From a virus: a stretch of 64,000 bases of DNA. The notes beneath the pieces are model-generated. The model was not told where the DNA came from and ran no database searches. It worked only from the letters and a program-made list of their open reading frames with translations. Positions 55,815 to 63,358 of this stretch are shown here, piece after piece. The position numbers and the translations under genes were made by a program. Position 1 is the stretch's first letter. Each line of letters opens with the position of its first letter. The DNA lies in IMG/VR virus record IMGVR_UViG_3300033273_000374, positions 126,001 through 190,000 of that record. One strand, 5' to 3'.

Positions 55815-56565
55815 TGCGTTGCACCATTGCCTCTATTGTGTCATTGCCGCCTAGCACAGGTTCAAGTTCTGCACTGCTTTTTGTAGCAAACCAGTTGAGT
55901 ACACCATGCTGTGGTCCAAATACGTCTACAGTGTTGTGTTTGTGATTTCTTGGATTGTATGTTGCAACTGGAAACCAATAAACATTATACTGGTGTTTTG
56001 TCAAAAAGTCAAACACTGTTTGATAGTTTTTTTCGTCTTGCATTTCTATCAACATACTAGGTTGATAATAGGTGATAGTTCCGCTGGCTCCTTGTAAAAC
56101 TTCTGGTTCCATGCCTTCAACATCTATTTTTAAAAAGTCTACGCTAGGAAAACCTTTGATATAGTCTAGTGGAACTACAACCACATCGTTGCCAGATGAC
56201 ATTCTAGTTTTACCATAGTCAAACTGTGTACCTCCATGATAAGTATCACTGCCCAGTGCCATGCGATTAAGTGATACATTTTTACAACCAGTTTCTGCAC
56301 AGTTTTTGACAAGCAAATCAAAATTGTGTTCATCAGGTTCAAATGCTATTACACTTTGTACATGTTTGCTGACAGGTATAGCATGTGTGCCTATGTTCGC
56401 ACCAATATCAATCACAAAACTGTTCTTGTCTGTGTATTCTATTATAAGATCAATTTCTGATTGGCAATATTCACCATAGTGTTTTAAACTGCGTCCTATT
56501 GTAGGATCGTCACTGTGTATGTACATGTTGCCATTAATTGTGTTTACACGTTCTACTGCAAGCAT
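55804..56565 (-). CDS. FkbM-family methyltransferase
   Basis: The 253-residue protein has the FkbM pattern: NSFVIDIGANIGTHAIPVSK (motif I), VIAFEPDEHNFDLLVKNCAE, NVSLNRMALGSDTYHGG and PSVDFLKIDVEGMEPEVLQG (KIDVEG, the family hallmark). These enzymes O-methylate sugars and other metabolites. It overlaps both neighbours by about a dozen bases. Confidence 0.9.
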   Translation of the reverse strand: MLAVERVNTINGNMYIHSDDPTIGRSLKHYGEYCQSEIDLIIEYTDKNSFVIDIGANIGTHAIPVSKHVQSVIAFEPDEHNFDLLVKNCAETGCKNVSLNRMALGSDTYHGGTQFDYGKTRMSSGNDVVVVPLDYIKGFPSVDFLKIDVEGMEPEVLQGASGTITYYQPSMLIEMQDEKNYQTVFDFLTKHQYNVYWFPVATYNPRNHKHNTVDVFGPQHGVLNWFATKSSAELEPVLGGNDTIEAMVQRNGS

Positions 56566-57347
56566 TCTCGAGCCAATCCTGATTCTATTTCTTCATGTGT
56601 AAATTGACTATAAGCCAAATTAGACAACCATTGATGTGTGTGGCCACGTACCAAGTTTTCAATATCTGCACATTGTGTAATACTTATGTCTGCTGCAAAA
56701 CTCTGTGGATGACACATGGTAGGTATGCCCAAAAGTTGTGCTTCAACAGCGACTAGACTACACAGTGTAACAACACAGTGTGTGTTTTGTGCTTGATGTG
56801 CAAATGGCACATCAGCAACTGTTGGTCCGCTCGTTCCTCTGGCTCTTGGTTTATAACGTACTTCAATTGGTCTGTCTGTGTGTTGCTGTAATTGTTTTAT
56901 AGTTTGTTTTACCCAAGTCTTGACATCCATATCTGTGTACCAGCGTGTCATTGTTTCACTGCTGGGGCAAACTAATATTTTATCACCTGTACCATATGGT
57001 TTGGGTGTTACCTTCCAACGTTCAAATCTATCACTGGGCCAGTCTTGTATACGTTTGTAATGCAAACTGTTACGACTAACACGCCACATAAAATCTTCAC
57101 AAAGTCCATATCTGTTGTGATATGGCATGTCCCAAAAATACCAATCAACATTATTTTTTGTTAGATAACGTATGGTCTGTTCGTTGTATAACATTCCCCA
57201 AAAATGACTAGGCTCTAATGCAGGATTGTTTCTATCTCCTGGTGTACAATTGGGCCAGCCGCGTTTGATGCTGTCCATTACCCAGTTACTCTTGCTGCCT
57301 TGTTTAGGACTGTAGTAAATATTAATAGCTGGCACTTGTATGATCAC
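56553..57347 (-). CDS. KpsC/KpsS-like protein, family B
   Basis: The 264-residue protein has GDKILVCPSSETMTRWYTDM, then PIEVRYKPRARGTSGPTVAD and HCVVTLCSLVAVEAQLLGIP followed by TMCHPQSFAA. These align with the other two family B genes. The end HQWLSNLAYSQFTHEEIESG matches FWLSYCQFNEKERHNG and AWLNRLCYTEWYADEID in its relatives. Likely a glycan-assembly transferase. Confidence 0.65.
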   Translation of the reverse strand: MIIQVPAINIYYSPKQGSKSNWVMDSIKRGWPNCTPGDRNNPALEPSHFWGMLYNEQTIRYLTKNNVDWYFWDMPYHNRYGLCEDFMWRVSRNSLHYKRIQDWPSDRFERWKVTPKPYGTGDKILVCPSSETMTRWYTDMDVKTWVKQTIKQLQQHTDRPIEVRYKPRARGTSGPTVADVPFAHQAQNTHCVVTLCSLVAVEAQLLGIPTMCHPQSFAADISITQCADIENLVRGHTHQWLSNLAYSQFTHEEIESGLARECLQ

Positions 57348-58137
57348 GTTGTCGAGTGTCTACATTATCTGCACTGTATTCACTGCGTAAATCTTCTACT
57401 ACATCATTTACATAACGTCCTTGGAACGGAATCTGAAACGGTGCATCTTTGGTTTTGGTGTAGGCTGTTACAATACTAACATTGTGCGCTTTGCCATCTC
57501 TGTTGTGTAATTGATCATATGCACGTTCTAATTCACTGAGTGGTGCACGTGGTTTCTTCTGTTCGTAGTAAGCCCAACTGTCCAGTGTAACAGGACAATC
57601 AATGTACTTGCCTGTGTTTTGTGCAAGCCACATAAACTTCCATTGATATCCATTTGCTGCAACAATATCACGGAACAAGTCTGGATGAAAACTGTAAAAG
57701 CAATGATTAAACCACGGAGCAAACGGAAGCACATTAATCATTGTGCCGCCAACTTTGCAAAGGTTATGCATGTTTTCAAACACTGTGCGTTGATCAAAAA
57801 TGTGTTCGCCAGTGCCGTTGTTTGTAACGTAATCAAATTGTGTTGTGTAGTTATACTTGTCTTTTAGAATAAAGTTGAGATCCATAGCAACAGCACGAAG
57901 TTCTGTGTTGATGTCAATGGCTAGATAATCACCAAAGCCAAGATCCTCAAAGTATTCCCAAACGTATTGTGTAGGTTTGCGGTGTTGTTTACCACTGACA
58001 CTTGCACAGTGATCTAGCCAAACTTCGCTGTATCTAAAACGCTGATTACCCCATTCTACCACTGTTGCCCCAGGAGTAAAATTACCTTGTCTTGATAGTG
58101 TAGCAGTTGCTAACTGCATTATGTTATTGAAAGCCAT
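57322..58137 (-). CDS. Methyltransferase-like protein
   Basis: The 271-residue protein has a class I-like core: GATVVEWGNQRFRYSEVWLD, DYLAIDINTELRAVAMDLNF, FDYVTNNGTGEHIFDQRTVF and CKVGGTMINVLPFAPWFNHC. The acidic residue after motif I is in YLAIDIN. The motif I glycine string is replaced, so SAM binding is probable but not certain. It overlaps the family B gene by 26 bases and the next gene by TAATG. Confidence 0.68.
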   Translation of the reverse strand: MAFNNIMQLATATLSRQGNFTPGATVVEWGNQRFRYSEVWLDHCASVSGKQHRKPTQYVWEYFEDLGFGDYLAIDINTELRAVAMDLNFILKDKYNYTTQFDYVTNNGTGEHIFDQRTVFENMHNLCKVGGTMINVLPFAPWFNHCFYSFHPDLFRDIVAANGYQWKFMWLAQNTGKYIDCPVTLDSWAYYEQKKPRAPLSELERAYDQLHNRDGKAHNVSIVTAYTKTKDAPFQIPFQGRYVNDVVEDLRSEYSADNVDTRQRDHTSASY

Positions 58138-59378
58138 TAGTCTACCTTTTTGAAATGATAATACTCACGTTTGCCACTTGGTCTTGCTTGACCATGATCA
58201 ATGATTTCAAACTTACCTGGTCTTGTAAATGCACGAACCATTGCCTCGGTGTGTTGTTGATTGTTAGGACGATTCTCAAGTTTCTGTGTTTCATGTACTA
58301 CCACTCCACCAGGCACAAGAAGTTCATGGTAAGCATCTACAATTTGTTCTTCGGTTAGCCCACCAAAGTCACGTAGTTGGATGCTTACTGCAAGACTCAG
58401 TACAATATCATAGTAGTCAGTTGCTTTAAACTTCATATAGTCATTGAATGTGCCTGCGTACCATTTTACATTGGCTGGCTTTTTATCATCACGTAATTTT
58501 ACAAAAGGTTCAACACCTGTTGCTTTTGCAACATGTGGTGCCATAAGTTTTGTGATGAAACCATCATTGCATCCAATATCAATCAGTTGTGCACCGCCAT
58601 CCCATTGTTGTGCTAGTTCAACAAGTTTCATACGTTGTACTCTATCTTCAGCATCTTCAATGCCATAACGCTTTTGATACTTGTTCCATTCTTTAACTAC
58701 TTTTTCTGGTGGTTGTGTAAACATTGTCATATTATCCCATATTTCTCGAGGGTTACCTTTGCGTAACTCTTTGAACTTAGACTTGTCAGTAAGTTTAGCC
58801 ATGAGCTCACTTTCCCAACTTTGTCTAGGATCATCTAGACAAATGTGTAGTGCTTGTCTAAAGTCATCCTTGTTATAAAAACTGTATAGGTATTCTAACC
58901 TATCACTTAATCTTTCGTGTGCTAAACTGTTTATTGGACACGACATCTCAAAGTCTATCAAACTTATTTCGCCATCCTGTATACAAAAGTTACTTAGCGG
59001 AAACTTTGCGAAGTCTTTTGATTTGCTGTTTGGATCCATACCCGGATAAAAATACATTATGTTAGCAAGTTCTAGTTCATCTGCTATTCTATCAATTTGA
59101 TCATGATACTTGGTTAATGTGTGTTCATGCCAGGTGTGGAATAGACTTTCACCAACCTCAGTCATTGCTAGACTAAGATCAGACTCATCTGCACCTATCA
59201 TGTTAGGAAAATGTAGTTTCCCTTGTAATCTTTGCAAACAAGTTGTTTCTCGTAACCAACAATCGTATATGCTACCACGAGCAGGTTTTACACTTTTTTT
59301 ATTTCTAGTGCTGTAACTTTTTACAACATGCTCGCCTGTCATAAAACACCAACTGGCTTTGCCCATAGTATACTGCAT
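58137..59378 (-). CDS. Fused LPS-kinase-like and methyltransferase protein
   Basis: The 413-residue protein joins an N-terminal kinase-like domain and a C-terminal methyltransferase. The first half has GEHVVKSY and LRETTCLQRLQGKLHFPNMI, then SLAMTEVGESL and NFCIQDGEISLIDFEMSCPI, like Kdo/heptose kinases with LIDFE as DFG-type Asp. Residues about 255-400 have AQLIDIGCNDGFITKLMAPH (motif I), TGVEPFVKLRDD and YYDIVLSLAVSIQLRD (motif IV). Phosphorylation and methylation of one glycan is the obvious idea. It is coupled by TAATG on both sides. Confidence 0.72.
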   Translation of the reverse strand: MQYTMGKASWCFMTGEHVVKSYSTRNKKSVKPARGSIYDCWLRETTCLQRLQGKLHFPNMIGADESDLSLAMTEVGESLFHTWHEHTLTKYHDQIDRIADELELANIMYFYPGMDPNSKSKDFAKFPLSNFCIQDGEISLIDFEMSCPINSLAHERLSDRLEYLYSFYNKDDFRQALHICLDDPRQSWESELMAKLTDKSKFKELRKGNPREIWDNMTMFTQPPEKVVKEWNKYQKRYGIEDAEDRVQRMKLVELAQQWDGGAQLIDIGCNDGFITKLMAPHVAKATGVEPFVKLRDDKKPANVKWYAGTFNDYMKFKATDYYDIVLSLAVSIQLRDFGGLTEEQIVDAYHELLVPGGVVVHETQKLENRPNNQQHTEAMVRAFTRPGKFEIIDHGQARPSGKREYYHFKKVD

Positions 59379-59725
59379 TAGTTTTCACACTTTGTTATAT
59401 TCTTCTTAAATATTTTATCAAATAATATTGCAAGAACCATAGCACCTATGCCTGTCACCAAATGTTCTCCTATAAAATGTTCTGCATGTATTAGTGCGTC
59501 AGCGATTGCTGTAAATGCACCAGTTAGGAAGATGCCTAACCATTGGTTTTTCCATGGAAGAAAACTTGCAGCAAACATAGCAACACCAGTTAATATTCCT
59601 GTCTTGCTTGCTGTAAGGGCGTGACCCCAGTTGAGGACAGACAAGTCACCTTGAACCATACACACCATACACGCTGTCCATGCTTCTCCAAATTTTTCTA
59701 CTAATACTTTGAGTCTTTGTTTCAT
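59378..59725 (-). CDS. Membrane protein with four hydrophobic segments
   Basis: The 115-residue protein has hydrophobic runs at about 40-55 (TGILTGVAMFAASFLPW), 60-80 (LGIFLTGAFTAIADALI) and 85-105 (LVTGIGAMVLAILFDKI). The N-terminal 30 residues are amphipathic. I do not recognise it; a small glycan-export or holin-like role is speculative. Confidence 0.55.
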   Translation of the reverse strand: MKQRLKVLVEKFGEAWTACMVCMVQGDLSVLNWGHALTASKTGILTGVAMFAASFLPWKNQWLGIFLTGAFTAIADALIHAEHFIGEHLVTGIGAMVLAILFDKIFKKNITKCEN

Positions 59726-59735
59726 TTGTTTTATA

Positions 59736-60506
59736 TTACTTTTTAATTTCTTTTACTTTCCACATGCGACCATTGCCGTTGAATTCACCAATGATGTTGA
59801 TGCTACGGCGGCGCATGGTTGGAGCAATTCGAGGTGTCACACCATGCACACTGTCTTTTACATTTAGGAACATGCAAAAGTTGTTTGCTTCGTAAGGCAC
59901 TTCAAAATGTGGCACATGCAAATGGTCATCCACTTGACGTCCTAGACTTTTGTTTACTTGTGTAATCTCACCTGTTGCACGATGCACTGTAAAGTTGCCT
60001 CCTGGTGCAGTATCTCCAGGTTGTCGCATGTATAGCAACCCTGCATATATTTCAACAGGATTATCCACATGTGGTGTGCGAGTGGTGCCTGTTTGATCCA
60101 CAGGCTCATGCACCACAAACTGACAGTCTGCTACATACTGTCCACTGTTGTCTACATCACGTGGCGTTACACTACCTTGTAACAGGTTGTGTAAGAACTC
60201 ATCGCCATAGGTGCTACTGATGTTGGGTGCAAACAATTCAACACAGGCTTTGAAATATGCTGCACTGGTGTGATAAGCAAAGAAGTCTTGCCAAATTGCA
60301 GGAGGTGCTTGTTGCACACACTCTTTCATTTTGTAACGATAGGTAATGCCTCCATCGTGCGGTGTTGTGCTGGTAACAAGTTCCATAGGAAATGTTTCAC
60401 ACAATTCACGGTAACGGTTTTCAGGTAGTGCACCTTCAACACACACATACGGATAAGGATCAGTGTGAACTTGTTTTACATTTTGTATGCAACTCAAGTC
60501 TTCCAT
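59736..60506 (-). CDS. 2-oxoglutarate/Fe(II) oxygenase-like protein
   Basis: The 256-residue protein has RTPHVDNPVEIYAGLLYMRQ with the H-x-D iron site (HVD), GGNFTVHRATG, then CMFLNVKDSVHGVTPRIAP with the distal His and the Arg that binds 2-oxoglutarate (VHGVTPR). These define the 2OG-Fe(II) dioxygenase fold. The start MEDLSCIQNVKQVHTDPYPY and mid-length match phage and cyanobacterial hydroxylases. It may hydroxylate a sugar or a protein side chain. Confidence 0.8.
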   Translation of the reverse strand: MEDLSCIQNVKQVHTDPYPYVCVEGALPENRYRELCETFPMELVTSTTPHDGGITYRYKMKECVQQAPPAIWQDFFAYHTSAAYFKACVELFAPNISSTYGDEFLHNLLQGSVTPRDVDNSGQYVADCQFVVHEPVDQTGTTRTPHVDNPVEIYAGLLYMRQPGDTAPGGNFTVHRATGEITQVNKSLGRQVDDHLHVPHFEVPYEANNFCMFLNVKDSVHGVTPRIAPTMRRRSINIIGEFNGNGRMWKVKEIKK

Positions 60507-61399
60507 TTTTTTATTCCTTCTGATTTTTGCTGTTGTGCTGCATCATATTCGTGTGGGTTTTTCAACTTTTCAGCACGTATTTGTGCTTTGGTAACATCTC
60601 TTACATCTTGCCACCATGCATTGTTTTGAAAGTGAACATTGCCACCTTGTATGTCGCCTTTCAAACTTTTGCCTACTTCTTTGCGGAATCCTTTGAGATG
60701 GTCCATATACTGTCCTAGCACACTGTTGATAAAGATATGTCCACTAGCACTAGGACTACCTAGGTCATTGAACTGTACACCCATGCTTTTAAAATCTTCT
60801 ACCAGTTCACCAAATATGAAACTGTCATGTGATTCTGCATGTTCAAAAATGTCATCACTTTCGTATATCCAACGCCACTGTTCCATAAACTGCTCAAACT
60901 GTGGATGGTTGCGATTGAACATCATCCAACCACATTCTGGCCATGTCTTGCGACCCAAGTATGTGGCAAGTTGATTTTCACTTGGAGCAATCTCATGCAA
61001 AAATTCTATGGGCATAGGAGTGTGTGTTCTTACATCTCCATCACACCACATGAACACATCTGTGCCGCATGTTTTTGCAAAGTGCCACAGTGCAAATGTT
61101 TTGTTTGCAAATCTACTAGCATCCCACAAAAAACTTTTTTTACTTTTGTCTTTGTTATAACCATGTGCGTGTGGATTGTCTTTGTGTCTGTGCTGCCATG
61201 CTTTGAGATCTGGCAGTGTTGAGGCTTGATCTAACACAGTGATGGTGTCTGCATTTGCAGTGTCTGGTTCATGATCCTCTGCATATATTGTAAGAGGAAC
61301 ACTTTTTGGCCAATTGTTTAGATACCCATTGATAAACTGTTGACCGTATTTCTTGTATCCTGTTTGGTGCCAGGAGGTAAATACTGATAATGTGCGCAT
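60494..61399 (-). CDS. GT-A-like glycosyltransferase
   Basis: From ATG 61399 the product is 301 residues (MRTLSVFTSWHQTGYKKYGQ). It has LTIYAEDHEPD, SRFANKTFALWHFAKTCGTD and FMWCDGDVRTHTPM with the DxD site (DGD), then LATYLGRKTWPECGWMMFNR and AESHDSFIFGELVED. The order is that of retaining GT-A enzymes. A longer ATG at 61414 shares two bases with the ATG of the divergent gene. It overlaps the oxygenase gene by 13 bases. Confidence 0.72.
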   Translation of the reverse strand: MRTLSVFTSWHQTGYKKYGQQFINGYLNNWPKSVPLTIYAEDHEPDTANADTITVLDQASTLPDLKAWQHRHKDNPHAHGYNKDKSKKSFLWDASRFANKTFALWHFAKTCGTDVFMWCDGDVRTHTPMPIEFLHEIAPSENQLATYLGRKTWPECGWMMFNRNHPQFEQFMEQWRWIYESDDIFEHAESHDSFIFGELVEDFKSMGVQFNDLGSPSASGHIFINSVLGQYMDHLKGFRKEVGKSLKGDIQGGNVHFQNNAWWQDVRDVTKAQIRAEKLKNPHEYDAAQQQKSEGIKKWKT

Positions 61400-61412
61400 A
61401 TAATTATTTAGC

Positions 61413-62267
61413 ATGAATATAAGTCACTTCCCAAATAATTTGCCAGGCAACGCAGACATGGTGTATCCACAGGTGTTGGATGCCATGCGCAGCACTGATA
61501 CAGTTGTAGAAAATGATATGGATGCAGATGCTGCACTCATATGGAGTGTGTTATGGTTTGGACGTATGAGTGCTAACAAAAGAGTTTGGGATCATTATAG
61601 AGCACAAAACAAACCAGTGTTTGTTATAGAGGTTGGCGGTCTGCGTCGCAACAAAACTTGGAAGTTAGGCATCAACGGCATCAACAGAGATGCAGACTTT
61701 GCACTAGAAGATGATATGCCCGATGATCGCACACAAAAATTAGGTATAGAATTACAACCATGGAAGCAAGATGGCGAGTATGTGCTTGTGTGTGGACAGC
61801 ACGGACACAGTCAACAATGGGTCAACATGCCCGACATGGACACCTACTATCGCAATACCATTATTGAAATACGCAAACACACTGAAAAACCTATTGTAGT
61901 TCGTAGTCATCCTCGTTACAGAGAAGGATTACATTGGGCCTGTGATATGAATTGGTACAAAGAGCAAGAAGTCACATGGAATATACCAAAGCACATTCAG
62001 CAAACCTATGATAGTTTTGATCTAGAACACATGCTCAAACACACATACTTTACAGTGAGTCACAGTAGCAATGCTGGCATAAACAGTATAATACAAGGTG
62101 TGCCAAGTGTGGTCAGTGAAAGCAGTCTAGCATACGAAGTGGGATCTAACAGTGGCAGTTCATTGAACAGACCCAATAGACAAGCATGGTTAAATCGTTT
62201 GTGCTACACTGAATGGTACGCAGACGAAATAGATACACAATGGCATAGAATTAGAAATTGTGTATAG
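61413..62267 (+). CDS. KpsC/KpsS-like protein, family B
   Basis: The 284-residue protein has GEYVLVCGQHGHSQQWVNMP, PIVVRSHPRYREGLHWACDM (the H-P-R site) and TVSHSSNAGINSIIQGVPSV followed by VSESSLAYEVGS. The last block is the family core, and R-x-x-WLN-x-LCYTEW follows. It is the only plus-strand family B gene and lies directly before the porin gene. Confidence 0.68.
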   Translation: MNISHFPNNLPGNADMVYPQVLDAMRSTDTVVENDMDADAALIWSVLWFGRMSANKRVWDHYRAQNKPVFVIEVGGLRRNKTWKLGINGINRDADFALEDDMPDDRTQKLGIELQPWKQDGEYVLVCGQHGHSQQWVNMPDMDTYYRNTIIEIRKHTEKPIVVRSHPRYREGLHWACDMNWYKEQEVTWNIPKHIQQTYDSFDLEHMLKHTYFTVSHSSNAGINSIIQGVPSVVSESSLAYEVGSNSGSSLNRPNRQAWLNRLCYTEWYADEIDTQWHRIRNCV

Positions 62268-62279
62268 ACGTTTTACCGT

Positions 62280-62287
62280 CATAAATA
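62280..62287 (+). promoter_or_regulatory. Late-promoter-like octamer before porin
   Basis: CATAAATA on the plus strand, 83 bases upstream of the porin ATG. The leader then holds the hairpin AGAGCA-aatg-TGCTCT, the palindrome ACCAATTGGT and AAAGGAAG as ribosome-binding site. Confidence 0.5.
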
Positions 62288-62369
62288 CCATAGAGCAAAT
62301 GTGCTCTGATTGAAAGGATAGGTTAAAAGCCTACAACCAATTGGTTAAACCAAAGGAAGAAATTCAAAA

Positions 62370-63308
62370 ATGTTAAATAAATCACTTGCAACTGCGGTTG
62401 CACTAGTCTGCATTGCTGGCGCGGCACATGCAGAAACAGTAGCTCCTGTTGACAGCCTAGAGGTATCCCCTTTCGGTCGAGCTCGCACATATGTAGAAGT
62501 TGACTCTAGAGATGGAGTTGATCCAATTGTTGATTCAGGTAGTTCACGCATTGGTCTTAAAGCTAAAGGTCAAAGCGGTGCTATTGGCATCTTTGGTGAA
62601 GTAAGTGCAAACTTAAACCTAAACGGTGGCAACAATGTAACAACACGCATGGGTTATGCTGGTGTCTCATTAGAAAAGTTAGGTAGTCTAAGCATAGGTA
62701 GACAGCAAGGTGTACAAGATAGTTTCACCGATAATGCAGACATCTTCACAGGTGCAGGCAACAATGCTGCACAACAAATGGGCTTCTACGCAAATCAAAG
62801 CATCAAATACACTAACGAAATTGGTGGCATAAGTGTTGCTGCTCTTGCAGGAATGGACGATGACGATTCAGGTAACGAAACAGTTGATCGTTACGAAGTA
62901 GGCGTTGGTGCTTTTGGCTTTGCTGTTTCTATGGGCCAGGACGAAGGTGCTGATACTTCATACTACGGTATTGGTTATGGAAACAAGTTTGGCAAGGTCA
63001 GTGTAGCAGCAAGTTACACAATTGCTGACGCCAACGACGGTGGAAGTTTTGAAGATATCGTAATGTTCAACAGTGACGAGACAACCGCTGTAACACGCGG
63101 CATTGAAGTTGCTGCAGGTTTTGATCTATCGGATAAACTTACAGTGCTTGGTGGTTACAACCTAACAGATGCTGATGGCGATGAAGGTGTTGCTGTTGGT
63201 GAGTTAAAATATGGACTTGGCAAGAAAGCATTTGCATTTGCCAATGTTGAATACGATCTTGATGCAAGTGAGTATGTAACTAGAACAGGTCTACAAATTA
63301 ACTTTTAA
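62370..63308 (+). CDS. Outer-membrane porin
   Basis: The 312-residue protein has a clear signal peptide (MLNKSLATAVALVCIAGAAH, then A/ETVAP cleavage) and alternating amphipathic strands through the mature chain (SRIGLKAKGQSGAIGIFGEV; MGYAGVSLEKLGSLSIGRQQ), a loop with NADIFTGAGNNAAQQMG, and a C-terminal Phe (YVTRTGLQINF). GFxG-type porin features and the strand pattern fit the general Gram-negative trimeric porin family. A phage late-type octamer lies upstream and a strong terminator downstream, so it looks like a regulated phage gene. It may replace or block host porins. Confidence 0.85.
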   Translation: MLNKSLATAVALVCIAGAAHAETVAPVDSLEVSPFGRARTYVEVDSRDGVDPIVDSGSSRIGLKAKGQSGAIGIFGEVSANLNLNGGNNVTTRMGYAGVSLEKLGSLSIGRQQGVQDSFTDNADIFTGAGNNAAQQMGFYANQSIKYTNEIGGISVAALAGMDDDDSGNETVDRYEVGVGAFGFAVSMGQDEGADTSYYGIGYGNKFGKVSVAASYTIADANDGGSFEDIVMFNSDETTAVTRGIEVAAGFDLSDKLTVLGGYNLTDADGDEGVAVGELKYGLGKKAFAFANVEYDLDASEYVTRTGLQINF

Positions 63309-63329
63309 TAGGCTCTTAACTATACAATG

Positions 63330-63358
63330 AAAAAAGCAGCGGAAACGCTGCTTTTTTT
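63330..63358. terminator. Strong bidirectional intrinsic terminator
   Basis: AAAAAAGCAGCG and CGCTGCTTTTTT form a perfect stem with a GAAA tetraloop, ending in T tracts on both strands. It ends the porin message and the convergent methyltransferase message. Confidence 0.92.
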
